Shown here one piece after another: positions 1 through 6,551 of a DNA stretch of 15,035 nucleotides (position 1 is its first letter; every line of letters starts with the position of its first letter). This DNA is from Gammaproteobacteria bacterium (GTDB lineage Bacteria > Pseudomonadota > Gammaproteobacteria > Steroidobacterales > JACDCP01), in NCBI GenBank assembly GCA_013817465.1, contig JACDCP010000038.1, positions 1 to 15,035 on the forward strand. The letters are read 5' to 3'. Made by a program: the position numbers and the translations under genes. A model generated the notes under the pieces. The model ran no database searches. It saw only the letters and a program-made list of their open reading frames with translations, and had not been told where the DNA came from.

Positions 1-527
1 CGCTTGGGCTCGAGAAACACGACCGGATCGGGATCCCGGATGGCCGCGAGCAGCAGCCCATAGGCTCGTGCAGGCGATGAGGGGATCACTACGCGTATGC
101 CGGGGATATGCGCGAAAATGGCCTCGGTGCTTTCGGAATGATGCTCCGGCGCATGGATGCCGCCACCGAAAGGCGCGCGCAGCACCATCGGGCAGGACAA
201 TCGGCCGCGCGTGCGGTGCCGCATGCGGCCCGCATGGCTGATCATCTGGTCGACCGCCGGGTAGATAAAGCCCATGAACTGGATTTCCGCGACCGGCCGC
301 ATGCCCTGCGCGGCCAGGCCGATGGACATGCCGGCAATCATCGCCTCGGCGAGCGGCGTGTCCTGCACGCGGTCCCGGCCGAAGCGTTCCTGCAGACCGG
401 CCGTCGCGCGGAACACGCCGCCGTTCACGCCGACGTCCTCGCCGAGCACGATCACACGCTCGTCGTGCTCCATTTCCCAGCCGAGAGCCATTGTCACGGC
501 ATCGATCAAGGTCACTTTGGCGGCCAA
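1..527 (-). CDS. pdhB: 2-oxoacid dehydrogenase E1 component, beta subunit (partial, 3' end outside window)
   Basis: Beta subunit of the thiamine-diphosphate E1 enzyme that decarboxylates pyruvate or branched-chain 2-oxoacids and passes the acyl group to E2 lipoyl domains in the cytoplasm. About 175 residues are visible of roughly 325 usual for the family. The N-terminus carries the LGEDVG motif, then DTPLAEAMIAG, EIQFMGFIYPAVDQ, APFGGGIHAPEHHSES and VVIPSSPARAYGLLLAAIRD, all typical of transketolase-like pyrimidine-binding domains of E1 beta. I chose a TTG start (complement of 525-527) because GGGAGG lies just upstream and the family similarity starts there (AAKVTLIDAVTMALGWEM). It begins 16 bp after the E1 alpha stop, so the two are surely co-transcribed. 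Substrate (pyruvate versus branched-chain) cannot be settled from sequence; the amino-acid catabolic neighbourhood leaves both open. Confidence 0.9.
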   Translation of the reverse strand, partial: MAAKVTLIDAVTMALGWEMEHDERVIVLGEDVGVNGGVFRATAGLQERFGRDRVQDTPLAEAMIAGMSIGLAAQGMRPVAEIQFMGFIYPAVDQMISHAGRMRHRTRGRLSCPMVLRAPFGGGIHAPEHHSESTEAIFAHIPGIRVVIPSSPARAYGLLLAAIRDPDPVVFLEPK

Positions 528-543
528 TTCAGCCTCCCGATCA

Positions 544-1623
544 TCAATGGCCTCCGCTGCCGGCAAAGCGGATAGCCGTCTCGCGTTGCTCCCTCATCGC
601 CTCCGGCAGCGTCTCGTACATGTAGTCGAACATCGACTCGACGGGCGGTTTAGGCGTGTTCAGATACTCCTCGACGGCGGCCTCGACCTTGGTATTGCAG
701 TGGTCGATCAGCGCCTCTTCCTTTGAGTCGTCCCAGACGCCCAGGCCCGTCAGATATTTGCGCAGCCGCAACAACGGCTCGAGCTTGCGCGCTTCCTCGA
801 CTTCTTCGGCTCTCCGGTAGCGCGCGGCATCGTCCGCCGTCGTGTGATCGCTCAGTCGATAGGTCAGCGCCTCGATCACCGACGGTCCGTCGCCCGAGCG
901 CGCTCGTTCCAGGGCCTGCTCCACGGCGTGGCGCACGGCAATGACATCGTTGCCATCCACTTGCACGCCCGGCACACCGGCCGCAATGGCCTTCTGGGCA
1001 AGCGTTTCCGATGCGGTCTGCAGCTCGAGCGGGACGGAAATCGCCCACCCGTTATTGACGATAACGTTCACGTACGGGAGCTTTCCAACGCCGGCCAGGT
1101 TCAGCGCTTCGTAGAAAATGCCTTCCGAAGTGCCGCCATCGCCACAGACCGTCACTGCGCAACGCTTTTCACCGCGCAGCTTGAAAGCCATCGCTGCGCC
1201 CGCGGCGTGGATGCACTGCGTCGCGATCGGCACGCACCAGGCGAAATCGTGCTTCGGGCCGGAAAAGTTATTGCCGCGCTCGTCGCCGCCCCAGTAGAGG
1301 AGCACCTCGTGCATCTGCACGCCGCGCCAGAACTGCGCGCCGTACTCGCGATACATGGGCGCGAAGCAATCCTCTTCGCGCATCGCTGCGCCTATGCCCA
1401 CGTGCGCCGCCTCGTGGCCGAGGCAGGAGGCATACGTGCCGAGCTTCCCGGTGCGCTGCAGATTGATCGACTTGGTGTCGAAGATCCGTGTCAGGCTCAT
1501 CATTTCGTACATGCGCACCAGCTCTTCCGGTTGTTGCGCGAAAGCCGGCAGCGAGCCTGCAATCGTGCCGTCAGGCTTCAGGAACTGGCTGTGCTTGATT
1601 TCGAACGTCGCGACCGTTTTCAA
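544..1623 (-). CDS. pdhA: 2-oxoacid dehydrogenase E1 component, alpha subunit
   Basis: Catalytic alpha subunit of the E1 heterotetramer, 359 residues, the normal length. It binds thiamine diphosphate through GDGGTSEG (about 161-168) and the closing NNGWAIS (about 190-196). Other family marks are QRTGKLGTYASCLGHEA, MYREYG (90-95), ETLAQKAIAAGVPGVQVDG and the SDHTTADD loop. The N-terminal stretch ending in SLTRIFDTKSINLQRTGKLG resembles the Gram-positive-type PdhA rather than the short plant/alphaproteobacterial PDH E1 alpha. The start is TTG at complement 1621-1623 with GAGGTG five bases upstream. It heads an operon with E1 beta; E2/E3 presumably follow beyond the window. The gene is divergent from kynA across 140 bp that hold a perfect TATAAT on the minus strand. 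Branched-chain 2-oxoacid dehydrogenase is the alternative assignment. Confidence 0.9.
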   Translation of the reverse strand: MKTVATFEIKHSQFLKPDGTIAGSLPAFAQQPEELVRMYEMMSLTRIFDTKSINLQRTGKLGTYASCLGHEAAHVGIGAAMREEDCFAPMYREYGAQFWRGVQMHEVLLYWGGDERGNNFSGPKHDFAWCVPIATQCIHAAGAAMAFKLRGEKRCAVTVCGDGGTSEGIFYEALNLAGVGKLPYVNVIVNNGWAISVPLELQTASETLAQKAIAAGVPGVQVDGNDVIAVRHAVEQALERARSGDGPSVIEALTYRLSDHTTADDAARYRRAEEVEEARKLEPLLRLRKYLTGLGVWDDSKEEALIDHCNTKVEAAVEEYLNTPKPPVESMFDYMYETLPEAMREQRETAIRFAGSGGH

Positions 1624-1670
1624 GAAACACCTCGGGCAGGAAGGGCGAGGGGGCTTTGCAAAAGGCGGGA

Positions 1671-1676
1671 ATTATA
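1671..1676 (-). promoter_or_regulatory. Candidate -10 box for the E1 alpha/beta operon
   Basis: A perfect TATAAT reads on the minus strand here, about 48 bp before the TTG start of E1 alpha. At 17 bp spacing the -35 would be GCCGAA, which is poor, so the promoter may need an activator. A TACAAT on the plus strand at 1700-1705 could serve the divergent kynA, but it too lacks a good -35. Confidence 0.35.
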
Positions 1677-1763
1677 CCTCAAGTCCATCGGCCTTCGGCT
1701 ACAATGCCGAGAGGCATGCGGTCGGCCGCGAGTCGCCGCGAGACTCGCGCCGAACAGGAAGCT

Positions 1764-2615
1764 ATGGCCAGGAAAACCCCCGCCCTCGAAAGTGGCATAC
1801 ATCGCGACCTCGGCGATCGCATGACCTATTCGGGCTACCTGCAGCTCGATCATCTGCTGTCCGCACAAAGCCTGCTGAGCGATCCGCCGCACCATGATGA
1901 AATGCTCTTCATCGTGCAGCACCAGGTCGCCGAGCTCTGGTTCAAGCTCGTTCTGCACGAGCTCGAGGCGGCGATCGCGCACGTGCGTGCCGACGAGCTC
2001 GAGCCCTGCTTCAAGATCCTGGCGCGCGTCAAGCAGGTACAGCAGCAGCTTTTCCATCAGTGGGCTGTGCTCGCGACCCTGACGCCGAGCGAGTACGCGC
2101 AGTTCCGCCATTTTTTCGGCACGGCCTCCGGCTTCCAGTCTCCGCAGTACCGCAAGTTCGAGTTCCTGCTCGGCAACAAGAATGCTGAAATCCTCGATGT
2201 TTTCAAGCACGATCCGGCGACGCGCGACATGCTCGGGGCAGCGTTGCGCAGCCCCAGCCTGTATGACGAATTCCTGCGCTATCTTGCTCGCACGGGCTTC
2301 GCCGTGCCCGCCGAACGGACCGAACGGGATTGGACAGAGCCCTACGAGGGACATCCGGGCGTCGTGGCCGTCTTCAAGCAGGTCTACGAGAACCCGCGTC
2401 GTTATTGGGAAGCCTACGACATGTGCGAGAAGCTCGTCGACCTCGAGGAGAACTTCCAGCTCTGGCGCTTCCGGCACATGAAGACCGTAGAGCGCATCAT
2501 CGGGTTCAAGCGCGGCACCGGCGGCTCCTCTGGCGTCGGGTTCCTGCGCAAGGCCCTCGACGTGCGTTTCTTCCCCGAGCTGATCGACGTCCGCACGGAA
2601 ATCGGGGCCGATTGA
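1764..2615 (+). CDS. kynA: Tryptophan 2,3-dioxygenase
   Basis: Haem enzyme that opens the indole ring of L-tryptophan to N-formylkynurenine, the first step of the kynurenine route. The product is 283 residues from the ATG at 1764, which has AGGA a few bases upstream. An earlier in-frame ATG exists, but the extra N-terminus has no family character. Residues known from the Xanthomonas campestris enzyme all appear at a constant offset of two: F49 and H53 in FIVQHQVAELWFK, Y111 and R115 in YAQFR, S122 in FGTAS, haem ligand H238 in RHMKTVERIIG, and T252 in KRGTGGSSG. The protein should form a homotetramer in the cytoplasm. The stop codon overlaps the start of the downstream FkbM-type gene. No kynB or kynU is next to it. 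Confidence 0.97.
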   Translation: MARKTPALESGIHRDLGDRMTYSGYLQLDHLLSAQSLLSDPPHHDEMLFIVQHQVAELWFKLVLHELEAAIAHVRADELEPCFKILARVKQVQQQLFHQWAVLATLTPSEYAQFRHFFGTASGFQSPQYRKFEFLLGNKNAEILDVFKHDPATRDMLGAALRSPSLYDEFLRYLARTGFAVPAERTERDWTEPYEGHPGVVAVFKQVYENPRRYWEAYDMCEKLVDLEENFQLWRFRHMKTVERIIGFKRGTGGSSGVGFLRKALDVRFFPELIDVRTEIGAD

Positions 2616-3421
2616 GCGTGGCCCGCGGCCGCGAGCTGAGTTTTTTCGTCAATCGCTGGATCCTGCGCCGCCGTCAGCTCCTGGCGCGCGCGCAGCCGTT
2701 CGATCTCGAGCTCAAGGTGCACGCCGACGACGTCATCGGCCGCCATCTTTATAAGTATGGCAGTCACGATGCGGAAATCACCGCATTCCTGGAGCGCCAC
2801 ATCGAGATCGAGCCTGGCGACGTCCTGTTCGACATCGGCGCCAACATCGGCTGGTATTCGCTGGTGCTCAATCGCATGGCACCGGAAGGGGCGGACATTT
2901 ACGCATTCGAGCCTGAGCCGGAGAACTTCGCTTTGCTGGTGGAGAATCTCGCGCGCAACAAGGCGCACAAAGTGCATCCGATCCGCAAGGGCATCTCCGA
3001 TCGTGAGGAAGTGCGAAAGCTGCACCTTTGCCCGAAGGGCAATCGCGGCCGGCATTCACTGCTGCCGATCAACGAGGGCCGCGCGATCGATGTGCCGGTC
3101 GTGCCTCTCGATACCTTCTGGGCCGGGCAGCATCTGGGCGAGCGCGTGCTGCGCCTGATCAAGATCGACGTGGAGGGTTACGAGTACGTTGCGTTCAAGG
3201 GCGCGGGCGCAGCCCTCGGCCGATGCCGCGCCGTGCTGGCCGAATATGCACCCACGTACATGAAGAGAGCCGGTTTCGAGCCCGAGCGCGTTCTACAGTT
3301 GCTCAGCGGCTGCGGCTTCGCACCGTACTACATTCGTGGCGATGAGAAGGTCGCGGCAGACATGGCCGAGCTGGCGAGGGCCGAGCGGCGGGTGGACCTG
3401 TACTGGGAACGAACAGCCTGA
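2612..3421 (+). CDS. FkbM family SAM-dependent methyltransferase
   Basis: Predicted cytoplasmic S-adenosylmethionine-dependent methyltransferase of about 269 residues. The Rossmann motif I is VLFDIGANIGWYS (about 71-83), the acidic motif after beta-2 is YAFEPEPENF (about 97-106), and the family hallmark LIKIDVEGYEYVAFKGA starts near 182. The reading frame is open far upstream, but that part shadows kynA. The likely start is the TTG at 2612 that overlaps the kynA stop (TTGA), or the GTG at 2618; neither has a strong Shine-Dalgarno. Overlap implies translational coupling with kynA. FkbM enzymes usually O-methylate sugars, polyketides or other secondary products; the substrate here is unknown. 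A link to tryptophan metabolism is only positional. Confidence 0.88.
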   Translation: MSVARGRELSFFVNRWILRRRQLLARAQPFDLELKVHADDVIGRHLYKYGSHDAEITAFLERHIEIEPGDVLFDIGANIGWYSLVLNRMAPEGADIYAFEPEPENFALLVENLARNKAHKVHPIRKGISDREEVRKLHLCPKGNRGRHSLLPINEGRAIDVPVVPLDTFWAGQHLGERVLRLIKIDVEGYEYVAFKGAGAALGRCRAVLAEYAPTYMKRAGFEPERVLQLLSGCGFAPYYIRGDEKVAADMAELARAERRVDLYWERTA

Positions 3422-3484
3422 CGCGGCGCGTATCGGGAATCTGTTGATTCTTCCGGTCGTTTTTTCGAGAAATGGGGCCGAACC

Positions 3485-3513
3485 TTGGCGTAACGTCTTT
3501 TTGTAGTTACACT
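3485..3513 (+). promoter_or_regulatory. Candidate sigma70 promoter of the brnTA module
   Basis: TTGGCG (3485-3490) and TACACT (3508-3513) are separated by exactly 17 bp and end 15 bp before the GTG start of brnT. Each box matches four of six consensus bases. The tandem GACGT repeat just downstream (3517-3526) sits where a BrnA-BrnT autoregulatory operator would be expected, but that is inference. Confidence 0.45.
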
Positions 3514-3528
3514 AGGACGTGACGTGCC

Positions 3529-3803
3529 GTGCAGTTCGAATGGGACGAAAGCAAGCGCAAATCGAACCTGCGGAAAGACGGCATCGATTTCACCGACTGC
3601 CTTTCGGTCTTTGACGGTCTCACGGTTACGCTGGAAGATGCTCGCGGCGTCTATGCCGAAGTGCGCTATAAGACGATCGGGTTCCTGCGAGGGCGCCTCG
3701 TTTCGTCATTCATACTGAACGTGGGGATGTAATTCGTCTGATTTCGGCGCGGAAAGCCAGTAAGTATGAGCAAGGACTTTTCGAAAAAGCCATCCGGGAC
3801 TGA
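3529..3803 (+). pseudogene. brnT: BrnT-family ribonuclease toxin, frameshifted
   Basis: BrnT is a small RelE-like ribonuclease toxin normally about 90 residues long. From the GTG at 3529 the frame reads QFEWDESKRKSNLRKDGIDF, then TVTLEDARGVYAEVRYKTIG, as in BrnT, but after GRLV it runs into SSFILNVGM and a stop at 3730-3732. The expected C-terminus continues in another frame from about 3705: VIHTERGDVIRLISARKAS, then KYEQGLFEKAIRD, ending at 3801-3803. One missing T in GTTTCG (about 3700-3705) explains this, since GTTTTCG would give LVFVIHTERGD. The repaired product would be about 91 residues and would overlap brnA, as is normal in brnTA operons. The toxin is therefore probably inactive, unless this is a sequencing error or a slippage site. 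Confidence 0.8.
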
Positions 3804-4050
3804 CTGGAACCGACTCGATGCCATGAGAGACGAGGAAATCGATTTTTCTGACGATCCCGAAGCGACTCCAGAAATGTTTGCGCGGGCGATAGTTCGCAAA
3901 GGGCTGAAACCGGTGCCTACCAAGGAACAGGTGACGCTACGGCTCGATGCAGATGTTTTAGACTGGTTCAAGGCGCAGGGCAAGGGATACCAGACCCGAA
4001 TTAACACACTGCTCCGCGCATATAAAGACGCTTGCGAGTCGAAGCAGTAG
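3766..4050 (+). CDS. brnA: BrnA-family antitoxin
   Basis: Antitoxin and autorepressor of the BrnT toxin, 94 residues, intact. The N-terminal half (WNRLDAMRDEEIDFSDDPE, about 14-32) is the toxin-neutralising segment typical of the family. The C-terminal half (VTLRLDADVLDWFKAQGKG, then YQTRINTLLRAY, about 56-86) is the ribbon-helix-helix-like DNA-binding dimerisation domain. The ATG at 3766 lies inside the 3' part of the frame-corrected brnT, giving a 38-bp overlap, so translation was originally coupled. It ends 28 bp before the convergent minus-strand gene. With the toxin frame broken, the antitoxin may persist as a free DNA-binding protein. Confidence 0.88.
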   Translation: MSKDFSKKPSGTDWNRLDAMRDEEIDFSDDPEATPEMFARAIVRKGLKPVPTKEQVTLRLDADVLDWFKAQGKGYQTRINTLLRAYKDACESKQ

Positions 4051-4078
4051 CAAAAGCAGGAGCGAGCGCCCGGTGGCG

Positions 4079-4270
4079 CTATTTTCGAATGGATGAGCGC
4101 GCTTTTCGCTTTGTGTCGAAGAAGCGGATGACCCCTTCCATCTCTTCGACGGCCGCTACGATGCGTTCCAAGGGCAGCGCCGCCCACCGCCGCAATTGCT
4201 CCCGGCGAGAGCCTTCCCAGGTGGTCACGCTCCAGTCGACGTCACCTGATTCAGCTTCCTTTTCGGACAT
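4079..4270 (-). CDS. Small conserved protein paired with nucleotidyltransferase
   Basis: A 63-residue acidic-then-basic protein. The readable core is DWSVTTWEGSRREQLRRWA, followed by LPLERIVAAVEEMEGVIR, predicted mostly helical. Small proteins with a similar T-x-EGSRREQLRR pattern and a following EEM helix are, as far as I recall, found next to nucleotidyltransferase genes. Its start overlaps the end of the upstream nucleotidyltransferase by 20 bp, which argues for a two-gene unit. It has no catalytic motif and no membrane segment. A role as antitoxin or partner subunit is inferred only from size and coupling. Confidence 0.7.
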   Translation of the reverse strand: MSEKEAESGDVDWSVTTWEGSRREQLRRWAALPLERIVAAVEEMEGVIRFFDTKRKARSSIRK

Positions 4271-4763
4271 CGTCCAGCCTCATGCGCAAGTACTCGATGT
4301 CGATCCGGTCCTGTGTGCGGCCGGCCCTTTCCTTCATTTTGATCAGCGTCGGGATCGAGACGAACCGGACGGGGATCGTGTCGTAGAGCGGCTTGAGCAG
4401 CGACCGCTCGTATTCCTGGTCGAACGGAAACGGTTCGCTCACGAAAACATCAACGGAGGTCTCGCGGTGCTCGTCGCTCCAGAAGTTCAGCACCTGCATG
4501 CCCTTGTCTCGTATCCAGCCCTCGCGCGTCTCGGCATCACCGAACTGTGCCGCCGTGACCGGTACGGATGGCTTGTAGCCGAGTGTCGCCAGCGACGAAA
4601 AAAACCGCTCGACATTGTCCGGTAAGAGCTGAATCACAAAATCCAGATCTTTCGTGTAGCGGAGATATCCGTGTGCGATGACTGCGGCTCCCCCCGCGAT
4701 CAGATAGCGTACGCCTGCCTCGTTGAGCGCGCGGATGACGGACTCGAAGCTCCTCAGCTTCAT
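4251..4763 (-). CDS. Nucleotidyltransferase of the MNT/AbiEii-like type
   Basis: A 170-residue protein with a minimal polymerase-beta-type nucleotidyltransferase fold. It shows YLIAGGAAVIAHGYLRYTKD (GG at 24-25, H31), the metal-binding D39-x-D41 in TKDLDFVI, and a third acidic residue D105 in SVDVFVSEPF. The C-terminal helix pattern IPTLIKMKERAGRTQDRIDI is also typical. Such proteins transfer AMP or another nucleotide to a protein or RNA; several serve as toxins (AbiEii, MenT) or as antitoxins (MNT of HEPN/MNT). The ATG at complement 4761-4763 has GGAGAGG immediately upstream. It begins 61 bp after the marR stop with TATCAT (complement 4790-4795) in between as a possible -10. Its partner overlaps its 3' end; no HEPN gene is visible. 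Confidence 0.8.
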   Translation of the reverse strand: MKLRSFESVIRALNEAGVRYLIAGGAAVIAHGYLRYTKDLDFVIQLLPDNVERFFSSLATLGYKPSVPVTAAQFGDAETREGWIRDKGMQVLNFWSDEHRETSVDVFVSEPFPFDQEYERSLLKPLYDTIPVRFVSIPTLIKMKERAGRTQDRIDIEYLRMRLDDVRKGS

Positions 4764-4824
4764 GGCCTCTCCGGATCATTCGAATGGGTATGATACTTCT
4801 TCTGTGCGTGCATATACGAAGGGT

Positions 4825-5304
4825 TCACTCCGCTGCAGTTGGCTTCGCCGACCCGAGCGAGTGCGCTCTGCGGAGCAACTTGTCCAGGACGGCTTCGAAG
4901 CGCGCGCGTTCGGTATCAGTGAGCCCCTCGAGCAAAGCAGCCTCATAGCGTCTGGCGAGCGGGGTGATCTTGCTGTAGACGGCGCGGCCTCTTTTCGTCA
5001 GCTCGAGGATGGAGCGACGACGGTCGGCGTTAGCGAAGCTGCGTTTGATGCGGCCCGCGGCGAGCAGACGCGATACGGCGCGGCTTACGGCGACTTTGTC
5101 CATCGCGCCTCGCTCGGCGACTTCGCCGGCGGAGATACCGGAATACCGGCCCAGTATCGCCAGTACGCGCCACTCCGGCACCGATAGATGGAAGCGCTCG
5201 GCGTAGGCGCCGGCGATGGCGCTGCTGACGGTGTTCGAGAGCACGGACAGCCGGTAGGGTAGGAAATCTTCCAATTTCAGGGAGTTAACGTTTTTGCGGG
5301 GCAT
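4825..5304 (-). CDS. MarR-family transcriptional regulator
   Basis: A 159-residue winged-helix regulator. The N-terminal helix YRLSVLSNTVSSAIAGAYAE leads into LSVPEWRVLAILGRYSGIS, the recognition region GEVAERGAMDKVAVSRAVSR, the wing IKRSFANADRRRSILELTKR and a C-terminal dimerisation helix pair. The start is ATG at complement 5302-5304; no strong Shine-Dalgarno precedes it. It is divergent from hpd with 190 bp between. A likely promoter TTGTTA-17 bp-TATAAA on the minus strand overlaps the hpd promoter, and a 14-bp dyad lies between them. The placement suggests a repressor of the homogentisate operon and of itself, with a pathway metabolite as ligand; the ligand is inference. Confidence 0.9.
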   Translation of the reverse strand: MPRKNVNSLKLEDFLPYRLSVLSNTVSSAIAGAYAERFHLSVPEWRVLAILGRYSGISAGEVAERGAMDKVAVSRAVSRLLAAGRIKRSFANADRRRSILELTKRGRAVYSKITPLARRYEAALLEGLTDTERARFEAVLDKLLRRAHSLGSAKPTAAE

Positions 5305-5321
5305 CGGCGTAACACGCGCTT

Positions 5322-5350
5322 TTGCAGTTGACTCTGTGGCTATTTATAAT
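5322..5350 (+). promoter_or_regulatory. Promoter of hpd-hmgA-maiA
   Basis: TTGCAG (5322-5327) and a perfect TATAAT (5345-5350) are spaced 17 bp apart, placing transcription start near 5357. This leaves a leader of about 138 nt before the hpd ATG, which holds the dyad and three repeats. The alternative -35 TTGACT at 5328-5333 is too close to the -10. Confidence 0.55.
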
Positions 5351-5371
5351 GGTTTCAAATGTAACTAACAA
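5343..5371 (-). promoter_or_regulatory. Promoter of the MarR-family gene
   Basis: On the minus strand TTGTTA (complement 5366-5371) and TATAAA (complement 5343-5348) are separated by 17 bp, giving a leader of about 30 nt before the regulator start. The -10 shares bases with the -10 of the plus-strand hpd promoter, so the two promoters compete or are co-repressed. Confidence 0.5.
5352..5365. promoter_or_regulatory. Candidate MarR operator (14-bp dyad)
   Basis: GTTTCAAATGTAAC has the dyad pattern GTT-n-CA-nn-TG-n-AAC, symmetric at ten of fourteen positions. It lies on the hpd transcription start and within the spacer of the opposing marR promoter. A dimer bound here would block both directions. 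Size and position fit MarR operators; binding is inferred. Confidence 0.5.
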
Positions 5372-5375
5372 GGCA

Positions 5376-5456
5376 TGGCGGGTTGAACCCCCTACAGGCA
5401 TTGGCGGGTTGAAACCGTCGCCGTCCGATCAAAGTAATGGCGGGTTGAAACCCGCC
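5376..5456 (+). repeat. Three direct copies of TGGCGGGTTGAA in the hpd leader
   Basis: Copies begin at 5376, 5402 and 5438 (spacings 26 and 36 bp). The third continues to a perfect inverted repeat, GGCGGGTT-GA-AACCCGCC (5439-5456), and the first forms GGGTT-G-AACCC. The repeated unit, including CCCTACAGG-like flanks after the first copy, resembles dispersed REP-type hairpins. They could also fold in the mRNA leader or bind a protein. Confidence 0.7.
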
Positions 5457-5494
5457 CTGCGTGGCGCACGAACGCGCGTGGCGGGAGAACACTC

Positions 5495-6550
5495 ATGGCA
5501 GATCAATATCCGAATCCAATGGGCACTGACGGCTTCGAGTTCGTCGAGTTCACCGCGCCGGAACCGAAGCAGCTCGACGAGCTGTTCCTCAAGCTCGGCT
5601 TCACGGCGATCGCGAAGCACCGGTCGAAGAACGTGGTTCTGCACCGCCAGGGCGACATCAACTTTCTCGTCAATGCGGAGCCTGGCAGCTTCGCGGCGGA
5701 TTTCGCCGCCGAGCACGGGCCCTGCGCCTGCGGCTTCGCCATGCGCGTGACGGACGCGGAGAAGGCGCATCGCCTGGCGCGCGAAAAGGGTGCGGAGCCC
5801 TTTTCACGCAAGCCCGGGACCGTGCCGATCGATGCGCCGATGATTTCCGGTATCGGCGGCAGCATTCTCTACCTCGTCGATCGCTACAATGGCGCGTCGA
5901 TTTACGAAGACGAATTCCAACCCTTTCCCGGCGCGGATCAGCATCCGAAAGGACTCGGTCTCACCGTGCTCGATCATCTGACGCATAACGTTCAGCGCGG
6001 CAACATGAACCAATGGGCGGGCTTCTACGAGCGCCTGTTCAACTTTCGTGAGATCCGCTACTTCGACATCAAGGGTGCGCGCACCGGCCTCTTCTCGCGG
6101 GCGATGACCAGCCCCGATGGCAAGGTGCGGATCCCGATCAATGAATCTAGCGATGACAAATCGCAGATCGCGGAATACCTCAAGCAGTACAAAGGCGAAG
6201 GGATTCAGCACATTGCTCTGTTCACCGACGATATCTACGCCACGGTCCAGGGCCTGCGTGAGAACCGGGTGGGATTTTTGGACGTGCCGGACACCTATTA
6301 CGAAATGATCGACGAGCGCCTGCCGGGCCATGGCGAGGACATAGAGCGCATGCGCGCGAACCGCATCCTCGTCGATGGCGACCCGGAGACGAAGAAGCGC
6401 CTGCTGCTGCAGATATTCACTGAGACCAACATCGGGCCGATTTTCTTCGAGATCATTCAGCGCAAAGGCAACGAGGGCTTCGGCGAAGGAAATTTTCAGG
6501 CGTTGTTCGAATCCATCGAGCGCGATCAGCAGCGTCGCGGCGTGATCTGA
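5495..6550 (+). CDS. hpd: 4-Hydroxyphenylpyruvate dioxygenase
   Basis: Non-haem Fe(II) enzyme that converts 4-hydroxyphenylpyruvate to homogentisate in tyrosine and phenylalanine breakdown. The 351-residue length is the usual bacterial size. It has two vicinal-oxygen-chelate domains: the N-terminal starts FEFVEFTAPEPKQLDELF, the catalytic one starts near GLTVLDHLTHNV. Iron ligands are H161 (LDHLTHN), H239 (GEGIQHIALFTDD) and E319 (GPIFFEIIQRKG), followed by the conserved C-terminal GNEGFGEGNFQALFESIE helix that gates the active site. The ATG at 5495 has GGGAGAA eight bases upstream. It is the first gene of hpd-hmgA-maiA; hmgA starts one base after the hpd stop codon. Regulation is probably by the divergent MarR protein. 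Confidence 0.97.
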   Translation: MADQYPNPMGTDGFEFVEFTAPEPKQLDELFLKLGFTAIAKHRSKNVVLHRQGDINFLVNAEPGSFAADFAAEHGPCACGFAMRVTDAEKAHRLAREKGAEPFSRKPGTVPIDAPMISGIGGSILYLVDRYNGASIYEDEFQPFPGADQHPKGLGLTVLDHLTHNVQRGNMNQWAGFYERLFNFREIRYFDIKGARTGLFSRAMTSPDGKVRIPINESSDDKSQIAEYLKQYKGEGIQHIALFTDDIYATVQGLRENRVGFLDVPDTYYEMIDERLPGHGEDIERMRANRILVDGDPETKKRLLLQIFTETNIGPIFFEIIQRKGNEGFGEGNFQALFESIERDQQRRGVI

Positions 6551-6551
6551 C

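Noticed and set aside
844..1824. Long plus-strand open frame opposite E1 alpha.
   Set aside because: Arg/His/Ala-rich antisense shadow of E1 alpha with no recognisable motif.
3430..3476. Possible terminator after the FkbM gene: GAATC-TGTT-GATTC followed by a run of six T.
   Set aside because: The stem is only five A/T-rich pairs and the T run begins 11 bases after it, so it does not make a convincing intrinsic terminator.
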